Shown: in pieces, positions 47,455 through 59,049 of the stretch
How positions within the stretch are numbered: position 1 is the first letter of the stretch
Layout of the letters: the number at the start of each line of letters is the position of its first letter
Origin: Geotrypetes seraphini
Taxonomy: Eukaryota > Chordata > Amphibia > Gymnophiona > Dermophiidae
DNA: 64,000 nt
Assembly (NCBI RefSeq): GCF_902459505.1
Contig: NC_047087.1
Coordinates: 261,514,674-261,578,673 of the forward strand
Direction: 5' to 3'
Position numbers and translations under genes: made by a program
The notes under the pieces: generated by a model
Seen by the model: the letters and a program-made list of their open reading frames with translations, nothing else
Database searches by the model: none
Told to the model about the DNA's origin: nothing

Positions 47455-47890
47455 AGATGTTCTGTGTCAGACATTAATCCATTCAATTGTCTCTCTTCTT
47501 AGATGTCATAAAATTAGTAGAAAACATTATATAACCTTGTCCGTGCATCCTATGCATTACAGAATAGGTTTAACAAATACTTGCACTGCAAGTATGTGAA
47601 CATGTACATGAAAATGATGTATGAATGCATGCAGGATGTATGAATGCATGAAGGAAAGCAGCTTACAAAACCCCAACACACATGTGCGTGGAGGTGTTGC
47701 ACCAATCATGGCAGCTGTTCTTAATATGCTGCAAAAGTGGCCCTATAAGAAGATTTGTCTCCAACTCTTTCCAAAGACTTCCCAATTCCAAGCCATGGGA
47801 ATCAGACAAAGCACAAGCTGGCTCCCATTCTTTCTAAAATGTAATTTTTCATTGAAAGGAAAGGAAAGACACTTTTTTTTTTTAAAGAGA
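47455..47890. other. MARCHF5: Unassigned MARCHF5 intron 1 sequence
   Basis: No element ends. A repeated GTATGAATGCATG motif (47617-47650) forms a very short tandem. No coding similarity. Confidence 0.3.
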
Positions 47891-47896
47891 GACTAC

Positions 47897-48070
47897 AGGC
47901 TCCTTTTACAAAGCCACGCTAGGGCCTTAACGCACGGAATAGCGCTCGCTAAATTGCCGTAAGCACTAGCTGCTACCGCCTCCTTTTGAGCAGGCGGTAG
48001 ATTTCCGGCTAGCGCACGCTAATCCGGTGCGTGCGATAAAACCGCTAGCGCGGCTTTGTAAAAGGACCCC
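47897..48070. mobile_element. PIF/Harbinger-like MITE
   Basis: The ends AGGCTCCTTTTACAAAGC and GCTTTGTAAAAGGACCCC match the pair nested at 3421-3690. TAC flanks both sides (47894-47896 and 48071-48073). The GC-rich interior is a partial hairpin built on CTAGCGC steps. Confidence 0.65.
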
Positions 48071-48074
48071 TACA

Positions 48075-49250
48075 TGTTTATTCCAACCTGAACGAATAAC
48101 CCAAGAGGCCACTTGAACTAATTCCTGCTCTAAAGAGTGCAGCAAATAAAAATCATATATTCAAGATAGTTACAACTCTTCAGGGGTGGGGCCAGAAGGA
48201 GGCAAAGCCTGATCATAGCTAGTATATGTGGACTCTTGTCCAGCAATCTCGGAATTTATTTTCTAGTAATTCTAAATAAAATCTCCAAACTGAGCATGTC
48301 ACAACAGCATAACAGCTTCCAATTATCCCTTTCACAACAGGAGATATTTGAAAAACGAGACATATGGCCATTGTTCATCTAGTAGAAGTCCAAACTGCCA
48401 GGAATGAAATGAGAGTCTTATATTTTTAATCTAAGACTATACCAGAAACCTTTAAGGTTGTATTTAATGACGTTATGCCTTGGTGGAATATCTGCAGAGT
48501 CAGATGTCATGTAAGTGGTCTAAAATACTTTCACTAAAGAGCACAGATATACATACATTTGTATGATATTTCGCTATGAATTGCTGTTTCAGCTGTGTAC
48601 TGTGATGTCCTGTGATTCATTATCTAAAATTTGCAGCATTTAGTTATCTAATTGCTTTTCTGTATGCTCCATCTAAGTATTATACTGAAGCTTTTATAAA
48701 TGTTTCTTCAATATTTTTAAGATCATAAACCACTTGCATTTTTTATTGGTTTTACAAGTCCCCATTCCTTCTAGTTATAGGTATTTTGTCCCATTTGTTA
48801 CCAGTATACTGCTTTGAAACACTGAAAGAACTACACAAAGAATCATATGATACCTTTTGTATAATTAAACCTCTAGAAAGTTATGAATAATACATAGCAA
48901 ATCTCTAGTATTCAACCATCACTCTTCTCTCTTTCTCTCTATTGACAGAGAATGTAGTGGGAAGAGCTAAATAAAACCATTTCAACGTAAGTATCCTAGT
49001 TCATGCCAGACTTTCCATTTTCTTCCACTAAATAAAACATGAGCTTGATCGCAGTACTACTGAATGAAGCCAGTTCTCATATAACAGCGAAGGCTGGCTA
49101 GGTGAAACAATGCAATTCTGACAAACTGAATTAGCTTTCTAGTTTCAAAGTACAAAAATAATAATTCTTATGTCGTTTCAACACTTTCTTCATCAAATCA
49201 AGAATAAATAATGACAATGTGGAATTTTCTGCCGATATGATTTATTAGCC
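48075..49250. other. MARCHF5: Unassigned AT-rich MARCHF5 intron 1 sequence
   Basis: No recognisable repeat ends or coding similarity in about 1.2 kb. It may be original intron sequence. Confidence 0.35.
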
Positions 49251-50100
49251 CCACAACCAGCTAGAACTATTCCCTATGACCATGGCATGACTTACAGGGT
49301 GGGCAAGAGTACGCCCAAGTTCAGGATCCAACTGGATTCCACAGGCCAGGGAACTGGCCTGAGCCAGGACAGCCTAAGAGCTGCCCTACTGAGCAAGAAC
49401 AAAGGTGTGAAGGACCCAGTAGGCCCATCCCAACCAAAAGGGACTCGGGCCCCTTAAACCCAGCACGGTTAGCTGAGGCTTCCAAGAACACACAGCGGAG
49501 TGTCCCAAACCATAGAAAACGAGGAGAAGAAGGGTAAACTATATAGCCTTCATTTTTACACAACCCACCAATCTCAGAGGCAAGTTGCTGCTCACTACTA
49601 CGAGAGTCAAAAGGTCTCAAGATACTGAAATACCGCCAGGACCGAGCACGGAAGCATAGCAGAATGATTGGTCCCTTGTAGTCCCCCTATAGCTAACTGT
49701 AGAAGCACAACCTGCCATCTAGTGCAAGGGAGATCCATATCTCCTACCAGCTATATTAATCATTATGAAACCAGGCACTAGGAAAACTAAAACCTGGACA
49801 CACCTGGCGGAAATTGCAGCCAAAGCTACCATCAGGAGAGGGGCCTGACACTGTAAACAACAAGTATCCTTAAGTAGGCAACCAGGAAAATCATAGCAAA
49901 AGCCTCTCCTGGGCATGTCACGCACCTTTCCTGCCTCATACTATCACAAGCAGAAAACAAGGAAACTCAGAGCAAAAACACAGTCCTGCATGGAAGCATG
50001 TTCTGCTAATACTGAACTCAGAATGGGTCCAACACGAAACTAGCTGCGGCTAGTTCCCGAGGCCTTAAAGAAAACCAGCATGAGCTCCTCTACCTCGACT
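49250..50100. repeat. MARCHF5: GC-richer unassigned block in MARCHF5 intron 1
   Basis: Base composition changes to about even GC between AT-rich flanks, which suggests an inserted element. I see no terminal inverted repeats, polymerase motifs or target duplication. The longest frames (about 100 residues at 49321-49620 on -) do not resemble a known family. Confidence 0.3.
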
Positions 50101-50446
50101 CAAGTTATGACTTATTGGATTGTGAATTGCTAACAAAGTTCTTCTCTAATTGTTATAAACAGTGTACTTCAAGATGAAAATCAATGTAAATTAAACCTAC
50201 ACCGAAACAATTTTTTATACATATATATAATAATTTTTTTTGTTCAACTATCCTCAGTTTGAAAGCATAAGCGAGTAGAACAGAGTACCCCGTTCTATTG
50301 CTTTACTTTTGCAACAGCATATCAGCCATATGCTACACACTGTTACAGTATAGGACCACCAATTTGTATGCTTTTTTAAAACAGTGAGTTAAATCAATCA
50401 ATAAACAGTGCTAATGATATATCCCTTGATACACACTTTATTTAAA

Positions 50447-50700
50447 TAAGAACATAAGAACATAAGCAATGCCTCCGCCGGGTCAGACCACAGGTCCATC
50501 CTGCCCAGCAGTCCGCTCCTGCGGCGGCCCAAACAGGTCACGACCTGTCTGAATCACCAGAAGGGGCCCCCTTACCACCTTGGTTTCCCATTGAGTCCTA
50601 TCTTCCCATCGAAGTCTTAACCCTCCGGTCTTCCACATGCACGACCTGGTTGGGTTTCTATACTTATTACCTGGTTAACTTTCTATACCTGTGTTACATC
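50447..50700 (-). mobile_element. CR1 3'-end copy
   Basis: It starts with two TTCTTATG-type tail units (AAGAACATAAGAACATAAGC on +). It then has the CR1 3' region GGGTCAGACCACAGGTCCAT and CCTGCCCAGCAGTCCGCTCC. It is 5'-truncated with no ORF2 left. Confidence 0.8.
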
Positions 50701-51300
50701 CCATTGAAAGCTCAAGTTCAGGTTACTTATCTCAATATGATCGGCTAATTAAGCCATGCAATAGCATTCATTTGTTGTGGTTGGCTCAGTCCAATTGAGC
50801 TCAGTTTCGGGAATCACCCCTTCATCAGGAACCTTAAAAATTTCCAACTCAAGCCATAAGCAACTGTGTACTCTATTAGCTGGTGGTAACAACAGCTCCC
50901 GGAATGATTAGAAAAGAACTTTGTTGTCAATTGTGATTTAGAGTGTTCTTCAGCTGTGTTGTATTGAATTGATCAATTTACCTATTATTATTGGATTGTG
51001 AAAGCAGTGTATTAATTTTTTTAAATTAAAGTTACTCACCCAGTGGCAGTAGGAGAAGAACGGGTCATTTTAGTTTGGTGACCCGGATGCCTTGCCTCTC
51101 TTTTGGGCTCCAAGTCAATGCCATGTTCTGAGGCTTTTGATTTTTTTTCGGTGGCAGCCAAAGCGCAGACGATGCCCTCCGGTGGTAATGGCCTTTGAAT
51201 TTATAGAAGTCGGCCACAAGAGGTACAGGGGGCAGGGCCCAACTCATGACGCAACTCCCGCCAGCGGCAGAATTGTTATGAGTGCCAGCCAGTAACATGC
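50701..51300. other. MARCHF5: Unassigned MARCHF5 intron 1 sequence
   Basis: At about 50.80-50.84 kb there is CGGGAATCACCCCTTCATCA, which echoes the recurring theme noted at 29.74 and 51.83 kb. No element ends can be fixed. Short overlapping frames at 51.07-51.32 kb look random. Confidence 0.3.
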
Positions 51301-52799
51301 ACCAGGGACATTCCATGTCAAGTAGGGCAATCCTGAAAACCGCCCACGCTCAATCTCCTTGAAATCCAATCAAATTTTACAGGGGTGTTGTCTAGGGTCT
51401 CAAATGAAACTCTGCAAAAGTTTTTGGATCTATCTCAATTTGGTCAGGAGCTAGGGGCGGTTGAACAAAAGCAATCGATCCACTCCCATGCTTCGTGTGA
51501 CCTAAAACACCAACTTTGCTTAAGTTGATTTTCCCTTCCTGCTCTAAGCATTGGAGCCGCCCTCATGATGATGTCACCATCAGCTTTTCGGGTAGGGTGA
51601 GTGTACTAAAGAGAGGCAGGAACAAGCTGCGGCCATTTTGAATTAATTATTCAGTGGTTGGTTACAGCGGCGGTAAGCTGAAAGGTTTGAATGTCACTAT
51701 GCATTTTTATAGACGAGCCTTTCTGTAAGAATGTGTTCCCACGGTGGTGGGATATGATAGTAAATGAAATTTAAGATAGCATCATAGTAAACACTAAAAT
51801 GCTTGTTTTGATTTCATTAGGGATATGAGCCTTGATAAAACCCCTTCGGGTGAAACATGTTGGCGATATAAATCCCTGAAAGCGTGACCACAATTTTAAA
51901 GCTAAGTATTTAAAACTATTTATACACTAAGGTGGAAAAAAGTATTTATAAGTTTAACAATAAAAGTATGGATGATCCCGTGAGGAAGTAGTACATAAAG
52001 CCTGACACAATGAATTTGTTTGAGTGCTAGATGGTACTTATGAGGATCTATAAAAAAGTTTAAACATTTACTGTGAAGAGAGTTAGGAGGGGGTCTGAAA
52101 GATTATATACCCTTCTGGTTGAAAGTCTTTTCAATAGTAAACATTTGTGAGCATGTACAACTAATGTTTATCTTTGAAGCTTTAATTCTCACCAAAGAAA
52201 GGTCAGATTCAAGATGAAACAGGATAGCTTCTGTAGCAAAAAAAACATGCTCTTTCAAAAGATATTTAAAAAAACAAAAAACTACACATTAGATATATTT
52301 GAATCTGAAAAATAGTGAAAATTTGCATAAATGCATAAAGCCATATTTTTTTGAATGGTCATATCTTCAGCTTCACTTCACTGTAAAGGCTCGTATTGCA
52401 AATCTTGGAAGTACCTCATGGTACATGTCTGCTGTAGTGTTGCTCGATTCAGGAAAAAAAATTTCGATTCTAATTGGTTTTTCTGATTTGATTTTCCTGC
52501 CCAATTGGGTGTTTTTTTCAACATCCTGGTGGGTTTCTTTTATAGCCTCTTCACCCCCTTTGCAAACAAACAAAAAAGACTTTTCCTCTCTCTCTTTAAA
52601 TCCTAGCTCACATTTGCGGTCTAACACCAGCTCTGGCAGGATACACGTTTCAAATCTGACATATTATAATCACAAAAGGGAAAATATAATTAGTTTTTCT
52701 ATCTTTTGTTGTCTGGTCATTCAAATCTTGTTAGTCCCAGGCTCTGGTTGTCTTCTGATAACTTGCTTGCCAGGGTCTCCTTCTTTCTTCTTTCTCCAT

Positions 52800-52880
52800 T
52801 ATGTAATGTAATGTAATGTAATTTATTTCTTATATACCGCTACATCCGTTAGGTTCTAAGCGGTTTACAGAAAATATAAC
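52800..52880 (-). mobile_element. L2-like LINE 3' tail
   Basis: ATGTA tandem units (52800-52823) are followed by TTATATACCGCTACATCCGT and AAGCGGTTTACAGA. This is the reverse of the GCGGTATA-type LINE 3' end with a microsatellite tail, as at 26.9 kb. Only about 80 bases remain. Confidence 0.6.
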
Positions 52881-53309
52881 CATCAATCTGCCTTCTCTGT
52901 CCTCCCCTTCCGTTTCCCTTCCCTCCCCCGGAGGTCTGGCATCTTTCTTTTTTTTTCGTCTCCATCCACAGATCTATCTTTTCTTAACTACTCTTTCATC
53001 CAGCATCTCTCTCTCCTTCCCCACCACCCCAGGGTCCACCATATCTCCCTTTCTTTTCCCAACTATGCTCCTATCCAATATCTCTATCCCCCCCTCCACA
53101 CCATCCCTTGTGTCCATCTTCTCTCCCTTTCTGTTCCTTCCCTCCCTAAATCCCATTGTCCATCATCTCTCTTCCTCTCCTCTATTTTCAGACCCATTGT
53201 TTCTTCACTCCCAAAGTCTGGCATATGCATGTCTCTTTGAACCCCCCCCTTTCCTCCCTCCCTCTGTGTACTTCTACACCAGGGCCTCCCTCCCATGGTC
53301 TGTTCCCCC

Positions 53310-53720
53310 CTTGAAGGCCTGCACCTCCCCCCGAAGGCCTGTCCCCCCCCCTCGAAGGCCTACATCCCCCCCAAAGACCTGCCTGCCTGCCTGTCCCCCC
53401 CCCCTTTGAAGACCTGCATCGGTGCAGCCCCCTGAAGGCCTACCTACCTGCCTGCCTCCCCCTTGAAGGTCTGTCCCCCCAAAGGCCTGCACCTCCCCCT
53501 GAAGGCCTGTCCCCACCTTTGAAGGCCTGCATCCCCTCCAAAGGCCTGCCTGTCCCCCCTCCCTTTTGAAGGCCTGCATCCTCCCCTGAAGGCCTGCCTG
53601 CCTGTCCCCCCCTTTGAAGGCCTGCCTGCCTATCTCCTCTGATGGCCTGTACCCCCCCTCCCCCGGAAGGCTGCACTCCCCCCAAAGGACTACACCCCCC
53701 CCTCCGTAAGGCCTGCTGTT
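53310..53720. repeat. Degenerate tandem array with GAAGGCCTG core
   Basis: About fifteen units of variable length (roughly 20-40 bases) built on CCCCCCTTGAAGGCCTGC repeat along this stretch. A shorter array with the same core lies at 13940-14105. The frames across it give low-complexity Gly-rich or Pro-rich translations and are not genes. Confidence 0.8.
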
Positions 53721-54299
53721 CCCCCTGGCCTCCCAAATCAATCTTCCTAACTTCAGCAGCCTGCCATAAGATCACTGGCGCTAGCGATCTTTGCAAGCTG
53801 CTGTATGGCTTCGGAGCGTCTTCTCTCTGCTGCGGTCCCGCCCCTTCTCTGATGTCAGTTGTACCCTCAGCTGACTTACCTACCAGACTATGAATTGCTG
53901 TATGGAGCCAAACTTTGCCAAAACTTTTCGTTTGTGAACTTTTTTGCCTACTTTGCTGACCTGTAGAAATGGAAGTACATTCGTAAATGATTTCAAACTT
54001 GGCACAGAAACTTGTCCCAAAGTGTTGTGCCAAACTGCAAAATTTCTGACTCCTAGGTAGTTTCCTTCTGCTGCAGTGCTTAAGCAAAGTTGGCGTTTTA
54101 GGTCACACGAAGCATGGGAGTGGATCGATTGCTTTTGTTCAACCGACCCTCTAGCTCCTGACCAAATTGAGATAGATCCAAAAACTTTTGCAGAGTTTCA
54201 TTTGAGACCCTAGACAACACCCCTGTAAATTTTGATTGGATTTCAAGGGAGTTGAGCATGGGCTCCTGGTCCACTTGACATGGAATGACCCACCAGTAA

Positions 54300-55035
54300 C
54301 AGGTGCCGAAGATGAGGAGAAGGCCCAAGGGGGCTGAAGGAGGCCTAGAAGAGCCGATGAAGGCTGAAGGGAGACTCTGAGTCCGGAGGCTATTGTGGAT
54401 CTGGCAACGGAGCTGGGTCGCGAATCCGACATGCTCATCTTACATCTTTGTGCTTGCAACTGAATCAGAACTGACCTCCACGGGACTATGTCAAATGCAT
54501 GGTTTTGTGACACTTCATCTGAAACTAGTGAATTCCTCTATTTCATACCCATCACCTAGTCCAATCATTCCAGATATAGTTGTTGGCTAGGAGTCACAGA
54601 CTTGTCACTTCTCTCTGGAAACCACTTTATATGCACCAAGTTTCATTCTTTGATATAGAAGAGAGTGGTCAGTCAATTTTTTTATGCAATTTGAGTTTTT
54701 CAACTGTTAAGATTTGATTCAGAGGATTAGAGATTATGGTTCTACAAATTAAGTAGATTAATGCCTTATTTGGAATCTATCTCAACATGTTACTTTCCGA
54801 GTCCTGAGATGCAGACACTTTAGCCAAAACACAGCCCGAATCAAGTCAATAAAAAATCACAAAAAGAGTTACCAAGCACCTTCTGTTTGCTGTTTTTATC
54901 ATCTCCAATGTTTTGTTTGCTTGCACCCAGTTTTTGTCATGGGCGACTATTGTGTCTCCACAACATGCCACAGCTAAATCAAGTATGTTTCCACTTTAGC
55001 AGGGACAAGATAATTAGGAGTCAGAAAAAGACATA
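54300..55035. other. MARCHF5: Unassigned MARCHF5 intron 1 sequence
   Basis: Includes at 54.80-54.86 kb the recurring theme GATGCAGACACTTTAGCCAA then AACACAGCCCGAATC and CAATAAAAA (compare 29.74 kb). Otherwise nothing recognisable. Confidence 0.3.
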
Positions 55036-55037
55036 GA

Positions 55038-55353
55038 CTGTGAAAAAGACAGACTGACTCTGTAAATTAACACTACCCAAGAGGAGGACCCGCTGTACAA
55101 AAATTTAGCTCAGAGAAATAAAACTCTGAAGAGGGAGTGGTAACCCCCTCTTAGGGAAAGAGTTTATCTTCCAATCATTGCTTCATAAATGTTCAAAGTG
55201 AGTACAACTCAAAGGTGTAAATTATGGTAACTGTATAACTGTATGGGTTACCACTCCCTCTTCAGAGTTTTATTTCTCTGAGCTAAATTTTTGTACAGCG
55301 GGTCCTCCTCTTGGGTAGTGTTAATTTACAGAGTCAGTCTGTCTTTTTCACAG
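55038..55353. repeat. Perfect foldback, 109-bp arms
   Basis: The segment 55038-55146 (CTGTGAAAAAGACAGACTGA onward) is repeated as its exact reverse complement at 55245-55353, with a 98-base spacer. I found no mismatch. The phrase CACAGCTAAATCAAG lies both at about 54.97 kb and directly after the right arm. This suggests a recent inverted duplication or an assembly artefact, not an old MITE. Confidence 0.9.
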
Positions 55354-55359
55354 CTAAAT

Positions 55360-56030
55360 CAAGAGCAGAGGCTGGGCAGCGGAGCTGAATTAAGGTGTTG
55401 GCCACACAGCACTGTTATTGTGCTACTAGATTCACCCAACCCTATTTTTATATACAATCCTCAGACACCTAATCTCACCCTCAATTAATTCCTTCATCTA
55501 TATTAATTTTCCCAGCTAGACAAAGTTAAAATTCAATTATAATTCTCTTCTCAGAACCAAATTCAGTCCATCAGAATTGATATTTTTCTTCCTATGTACA
55601 CACCTGACAAAAGCCAGCTTCCTCAGCACAATTTACCAGTCTTTGAGAGCTAAGTCATTTTATTTGTTTGCTTAAAAGATTTATTTACTGCACTGCAAGC
55701 AACAATAGACCTCCCTAACGCAAAAAGCAACGGGCTGGAGAAGGGATGACTGGCTTGTAAGGGTAGGAACAGGGGTCAATCTGGCTTGCTGAATGGACAG
55801 CAGGCTTGAGAGGGTAAGAGTTGAAGTGGCTAATTTCAGACAGACAGAGAAACAAACTAGGTGGGGAGGAAGACTGCTGCTGACAGTCTTGTCTAGTTGA
55901 GATATCTCCATTTTGGGTAGAGGTATCAATTCTGGTGTTGGTTTACACATTAGGCTACCTCTCTACTCAGTCTGAAGCAAAATCTTATTCTTTCAAATGT
56001 TCAATTTGCAACAACTAGTTTATTACATTA
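55360..56030. other. MARCHF5: Unassigned MARCHF5 intron 1 sequence
   Basis: No element ends or coding similarity are visible. The outer terminal repeat of DIRS G may lie in its last part. Confidence 0.3.
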
Positions 56031-56035
56031 TGTAG

Positions 56036-58850
56036 TATGTGTCATTTTGGACAGTAGGGATATACAAAAGCAGTCTCAGAAATCTAGGGCGGGACCTGCA
56101 CCTGCTCCTAACACTGAGGAGCAAAGACAGTGTCCTTATGTGCTGCTATACCCACTCTGTAGAACTTGGAGAATGTGTGCAGAGTGGACCAGGTCGCAGC
56201 TCTACAAAATCTCCCCAGGCAAAATCACCTAAGCTTCTGTCCAGAAATAGGCTACGCTTCTTGTGGAATGCGCTTTCAAGGAGACTGGCGATCGCTTGCC
56301 ACAACCAATATATGCTGATGAGATGGCCATTCATATTCATCTTGAAATGGCTGCCTTAGATGCCGGACTCCCGCGTCTAGCCTAACTGGCGAGCACAAAC
56401 ATATGGTCCAACAGTCAAACTCATTGGTGACCTTTAGATAACGTAGGAGGTCTCTCCTCATATCCTAGACTTCTGCCCTGGCATCACTGCGCCTTCTTGG
56501 AGGTTGAAGAGGGACAGAAGCTTGGCTTCGCCTAGGTCCTGTGAGGTGGAGGTAAATTGGTCAGTGATTGAAACTATAAATCTGGTATGACTTGGTACTG
56601 GATTAAAATATCCTCATCCAAAGTAGGTTTCTGAGACCATTCCTCTTCACTATATCTCTGTAATAGTACCCTTTAGTGGGATTTGTTTTGTATCTGAGGA
56701 CTTTTTCCTAAGGAGTCCCACAAACCATCTTCCTGGTTTTATCTAGGAAGAATCTCCTGCCCATTATGCAGGCTGAAATTGAATAAGCCAAGACTTTGCT
56801 CGTGACTCTTGAGAATGTCATAGAGAACATCAGCCACATAATCCACCCCCCTAGCATAAGCTGGAGTAAAGGCTCGTCCTCTGTCAGGGTGAGTCCACAC
56901 ATCTTGGCATGACAAGCGAGCACAACAAAGGATGCTGCTGCAGTTGCTTTGATTCCTAAGGATCAACATGATTGTGTATTTTACATTGTAAGCCGCTTAA
57001 GCACTAAGCAGAAATTTATTTTTTTTTTTAATAAAATAAGGCCAAACTTCAAACTGCCTTTTTAGGACCACATGCATTCTGCGAGCCAGTGTATCCTTTA
57101 ATACTATACCTCCCTCAATTAGCATGGACGTGCGCTTGGTTACCTGAAAAACCAATAAATCCACCTTAGGCTGAGCGAACATCTGTTGACATGCCTGTGC
57201 CATAGGATACAGGCCTAGCCAATGTTTTGGCTACCTTTAAAGAGCCCTCAGGAGCATCCTAGTGCTCCATGACTAAAACATTCATATCATGATGCCAGGG
57301 AAACAATGTGGGCTGCACTCTCACTCTGCTCAGGATAGAACACTAAGTGGAAGGGAGTTGGTAATGAGCGCCAAAGTAGTACTGTGGGATCCTCCTCTTG
57401 ATCAAGGGCCATTACTGCTTCCTGCATACTTGCTCCTGTTTGCAACCCTATATCGCCAGTAAGGAAGACTTGCTCTATGACAAGGGCATACAAACTGATT
57501 CTTCACCTTCCAAGTCCCTGCCCGAAAGGTCCCCAGGATCCTGGTCAGCTGCTGCCAATAATGCACCCTGGGAGCCCAAGCCTCACTGCACGACCCCTAG
57601 CTCACTGCTAGACTTCAAATGAGAATCCTGGTTATTCAAATAAGCAATTTCAGGAGAAAAAGTGTACTAGGCATCACCGAGTCCCCTTAAGTAACTCTAC
57701 CTTATGTCTCTTGAACTCCACTGCTTCCACACTCTTACATTTAGGTGCACTGCTGTTCCGAGGCTCCAGGAGAGATGTTCTCTTGGTAGACAGCCTCCCC
57801 CCCTAAAAGTTCCTTAGCCTTAGAGACCAAAGGGAAGGCTAAGCCCGATGCTCCCGCCCTTCTTCACGTGCTCCACAGCAAACGTAATGCATGGGTACTC
57901 TTCCGGCATCCATCCAGGTCAAAACTGGCATGAATTAGAGGTAAAAAGAGTGACACCAATCCTGCCTGGATGTGGCAGAAACCTTCAAAAATAGGTTTTT
58001 CAGACCCCCCCCTGATTTTGCCCATAGGCTATAAGAGCCTTACTCACTCCGATATGTGCTCTGAAGGTGCTGCCAGTCTAGGGTTACCAGATGTCTAGAT
58101 TTCCCCGGACGGATTTTCAAAACCCAGCACTTTGTCCAGGTTTTGAAAAGCTTCCGACGTCGGGACAGTCTCCACGAACACATGGATGTAAAAAAATGTC
58201 ACGTGCACATCATCACGTCACATTCGTGCTGATGCTATCCCAACGCACAAACAGGGGTGGCGCTGGGGGCATGACGTGGGCAGAACTGGGTGGGGCTATA
58301 GGTCCAGATTTTCCTTCAGAAAAATCTGGTAACCCTATGCCAGTCAGACTGATCCTCAATCCCTGCGGAACAACACATGCGAAGGGGGGGGAGGGAGGCA
58401 AAATTGCAGCCAGCACCCTGAAGAGCCCGTTGCAGATGCCTAACAGCCTGAACTCAAGCCCCTGCAAATCAGTAAACAAGCTAAGCTAATAGGGATACCG
58501 ATACCAAGCTCCAAAAAGTCTTCTGAAGGCTGGCCAAACAGGTCCCCAAGGGATTAACTTGCTGGCTGCAGATCCAAGTCTGCATCTTCTCCACGCGGGC
58601 AGAACTTCCCCCCCCCACACACTAGCTCTAGGGATGCAAAAAAACTCACAACAAATGCTGAAAATAATAGAGATATACATAGCAGATCAGAGACATACCT
58701 TCCGATTCATGTGCAGAAGGAAAAACTGAAGGGAGCAGCAGAGCTCTCTGGAGAAAGAGGAGGATTGAAAACCAGGAGTGGATTCCTTATGCATGGCTTG
58801 CAAGCATGGGGAGAATATCCTATTGTCCAGAATGACACCCCTATTGCATA
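56036..58850 (-). mobile_element. DIRS-type tyrosine-recombinase retrotransposon G (old, broken)
   Basis: This is a fossil copy on -. TGTCATTTTGGACAGTAGGG at 56039 matches the inverse of the right end at about 58.81-58.85 kb, as expected of an internal complementary region. Tyrosine recombinase remnants lie at about 56.04-56.47 kb (a LLRYLKVTNEF motif like that of DIRS F). Gag remnants lie at about 56.70-57.80 kb (PKVDLLVFQVTKRTSMLIEG, matching the F gag). The leader runs from 57.96 to 58.77 kb and resembles the DIRS A leader. It is broken, with many breaks, and no polymerase part is recognised. A hAT copy lies within the leader. Confidence 0.75.
58079..58337. mobile_element. Non-autonomous hAT element with perfect 8-bp target duplication
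   Basis: The ends are TAGGGTTACCAGATGTCTAG and AAATCTGGTAACCCTA. TGCCAGTC flanks both sides (58071-58078 and 58338-58345). The 259-base copy sits in the DIRS G leader and is younger than it. Confidence 0.88.
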
Positions 58851-58881
58851 AATGTCTATATATTATTTTTTTCAGACTGCT

Positions 58882-59045
58882 ATGATTGCCATATGATTTC
58901 AGAAAAAGGAGGATGGATTGAGACATCTGGGTTTTACTTCCAATAAAATCCAAGTGTCTCTCTCTGTCCTCCTTACTTCCAATGCAAGTAAAACCCAGAT
59001 GTCTCAATCCATCCTCCTTTTTCTGAACCCTATATGGTAACCCTA
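58882..59045. mobile_element. Foldback MITE with GGTTACC-type ends
   Basis: Inverted arms of 41 bases (58899-58939 and 58986-59026, TCAGAAAAAGGAGGATGGAT onward) match exactly. Outside them the right end continues TATGGTAACCCTA, like the hAT copy at 58079. The left end (CTATGATTGCCATATG) is more diverged. Confidence 0.6.
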
Positions 59046-59049
59046 GCTA

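Larger units (their letters stand above)
52440..53890. mobile_element. CT-rich non-autonomous transposon, second copy (nested)
   Basis: It begins TTGCTCGATTCAGG and carries CCTGCCCAATTGGGTGTTTT like the copy at 13205-14535. It shares the GTCTGCTTTCTCC/CTTGCTTGCCAGGGTCT section, the ATCCAGTATCTC-type pyrimidine stretch and GAAGGCCTG units (53310-53720, many more than in the first copy). Only one arm of the internal palindrome remains at 53.75-53.88 kb. Confidence 0.6.
51305..54291. mobile_element. 3-kb element with terminal inverted repeats of about 220 bp
   Basis: The left arm 51305-51530 begins GGGACATTCCATGTCAAGT. The right arm about 54077-54291 ends ACTTGACATGGAATGACCC. The arms align along their full length (GGTCACACGAAGCATGGGAG, TTTGGTCAGGAGCTAG and so on), with roughly one difference in ten. 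ACCA lies on both outer sides, a possible 4-bp duplication. No transposase is visible. The interior holds a copy of the CT-rich transposon (52.44-53.9 kb) and a LINE tail. Superfamily is not assigned. Confidence 0.75.

Noticed and set aside
49321-49620. A possible 99-residue gene on the minus strand
   Set aside because: There is no start context, splice support or similarity; the block looks like an unnamed repeat.
53274-54087. Gly-rich frames of 155 and 215 residues on the minus strand
   Set aside because: They are translations of the GAAGGCCTG tandem array inside a transposon, not genes.
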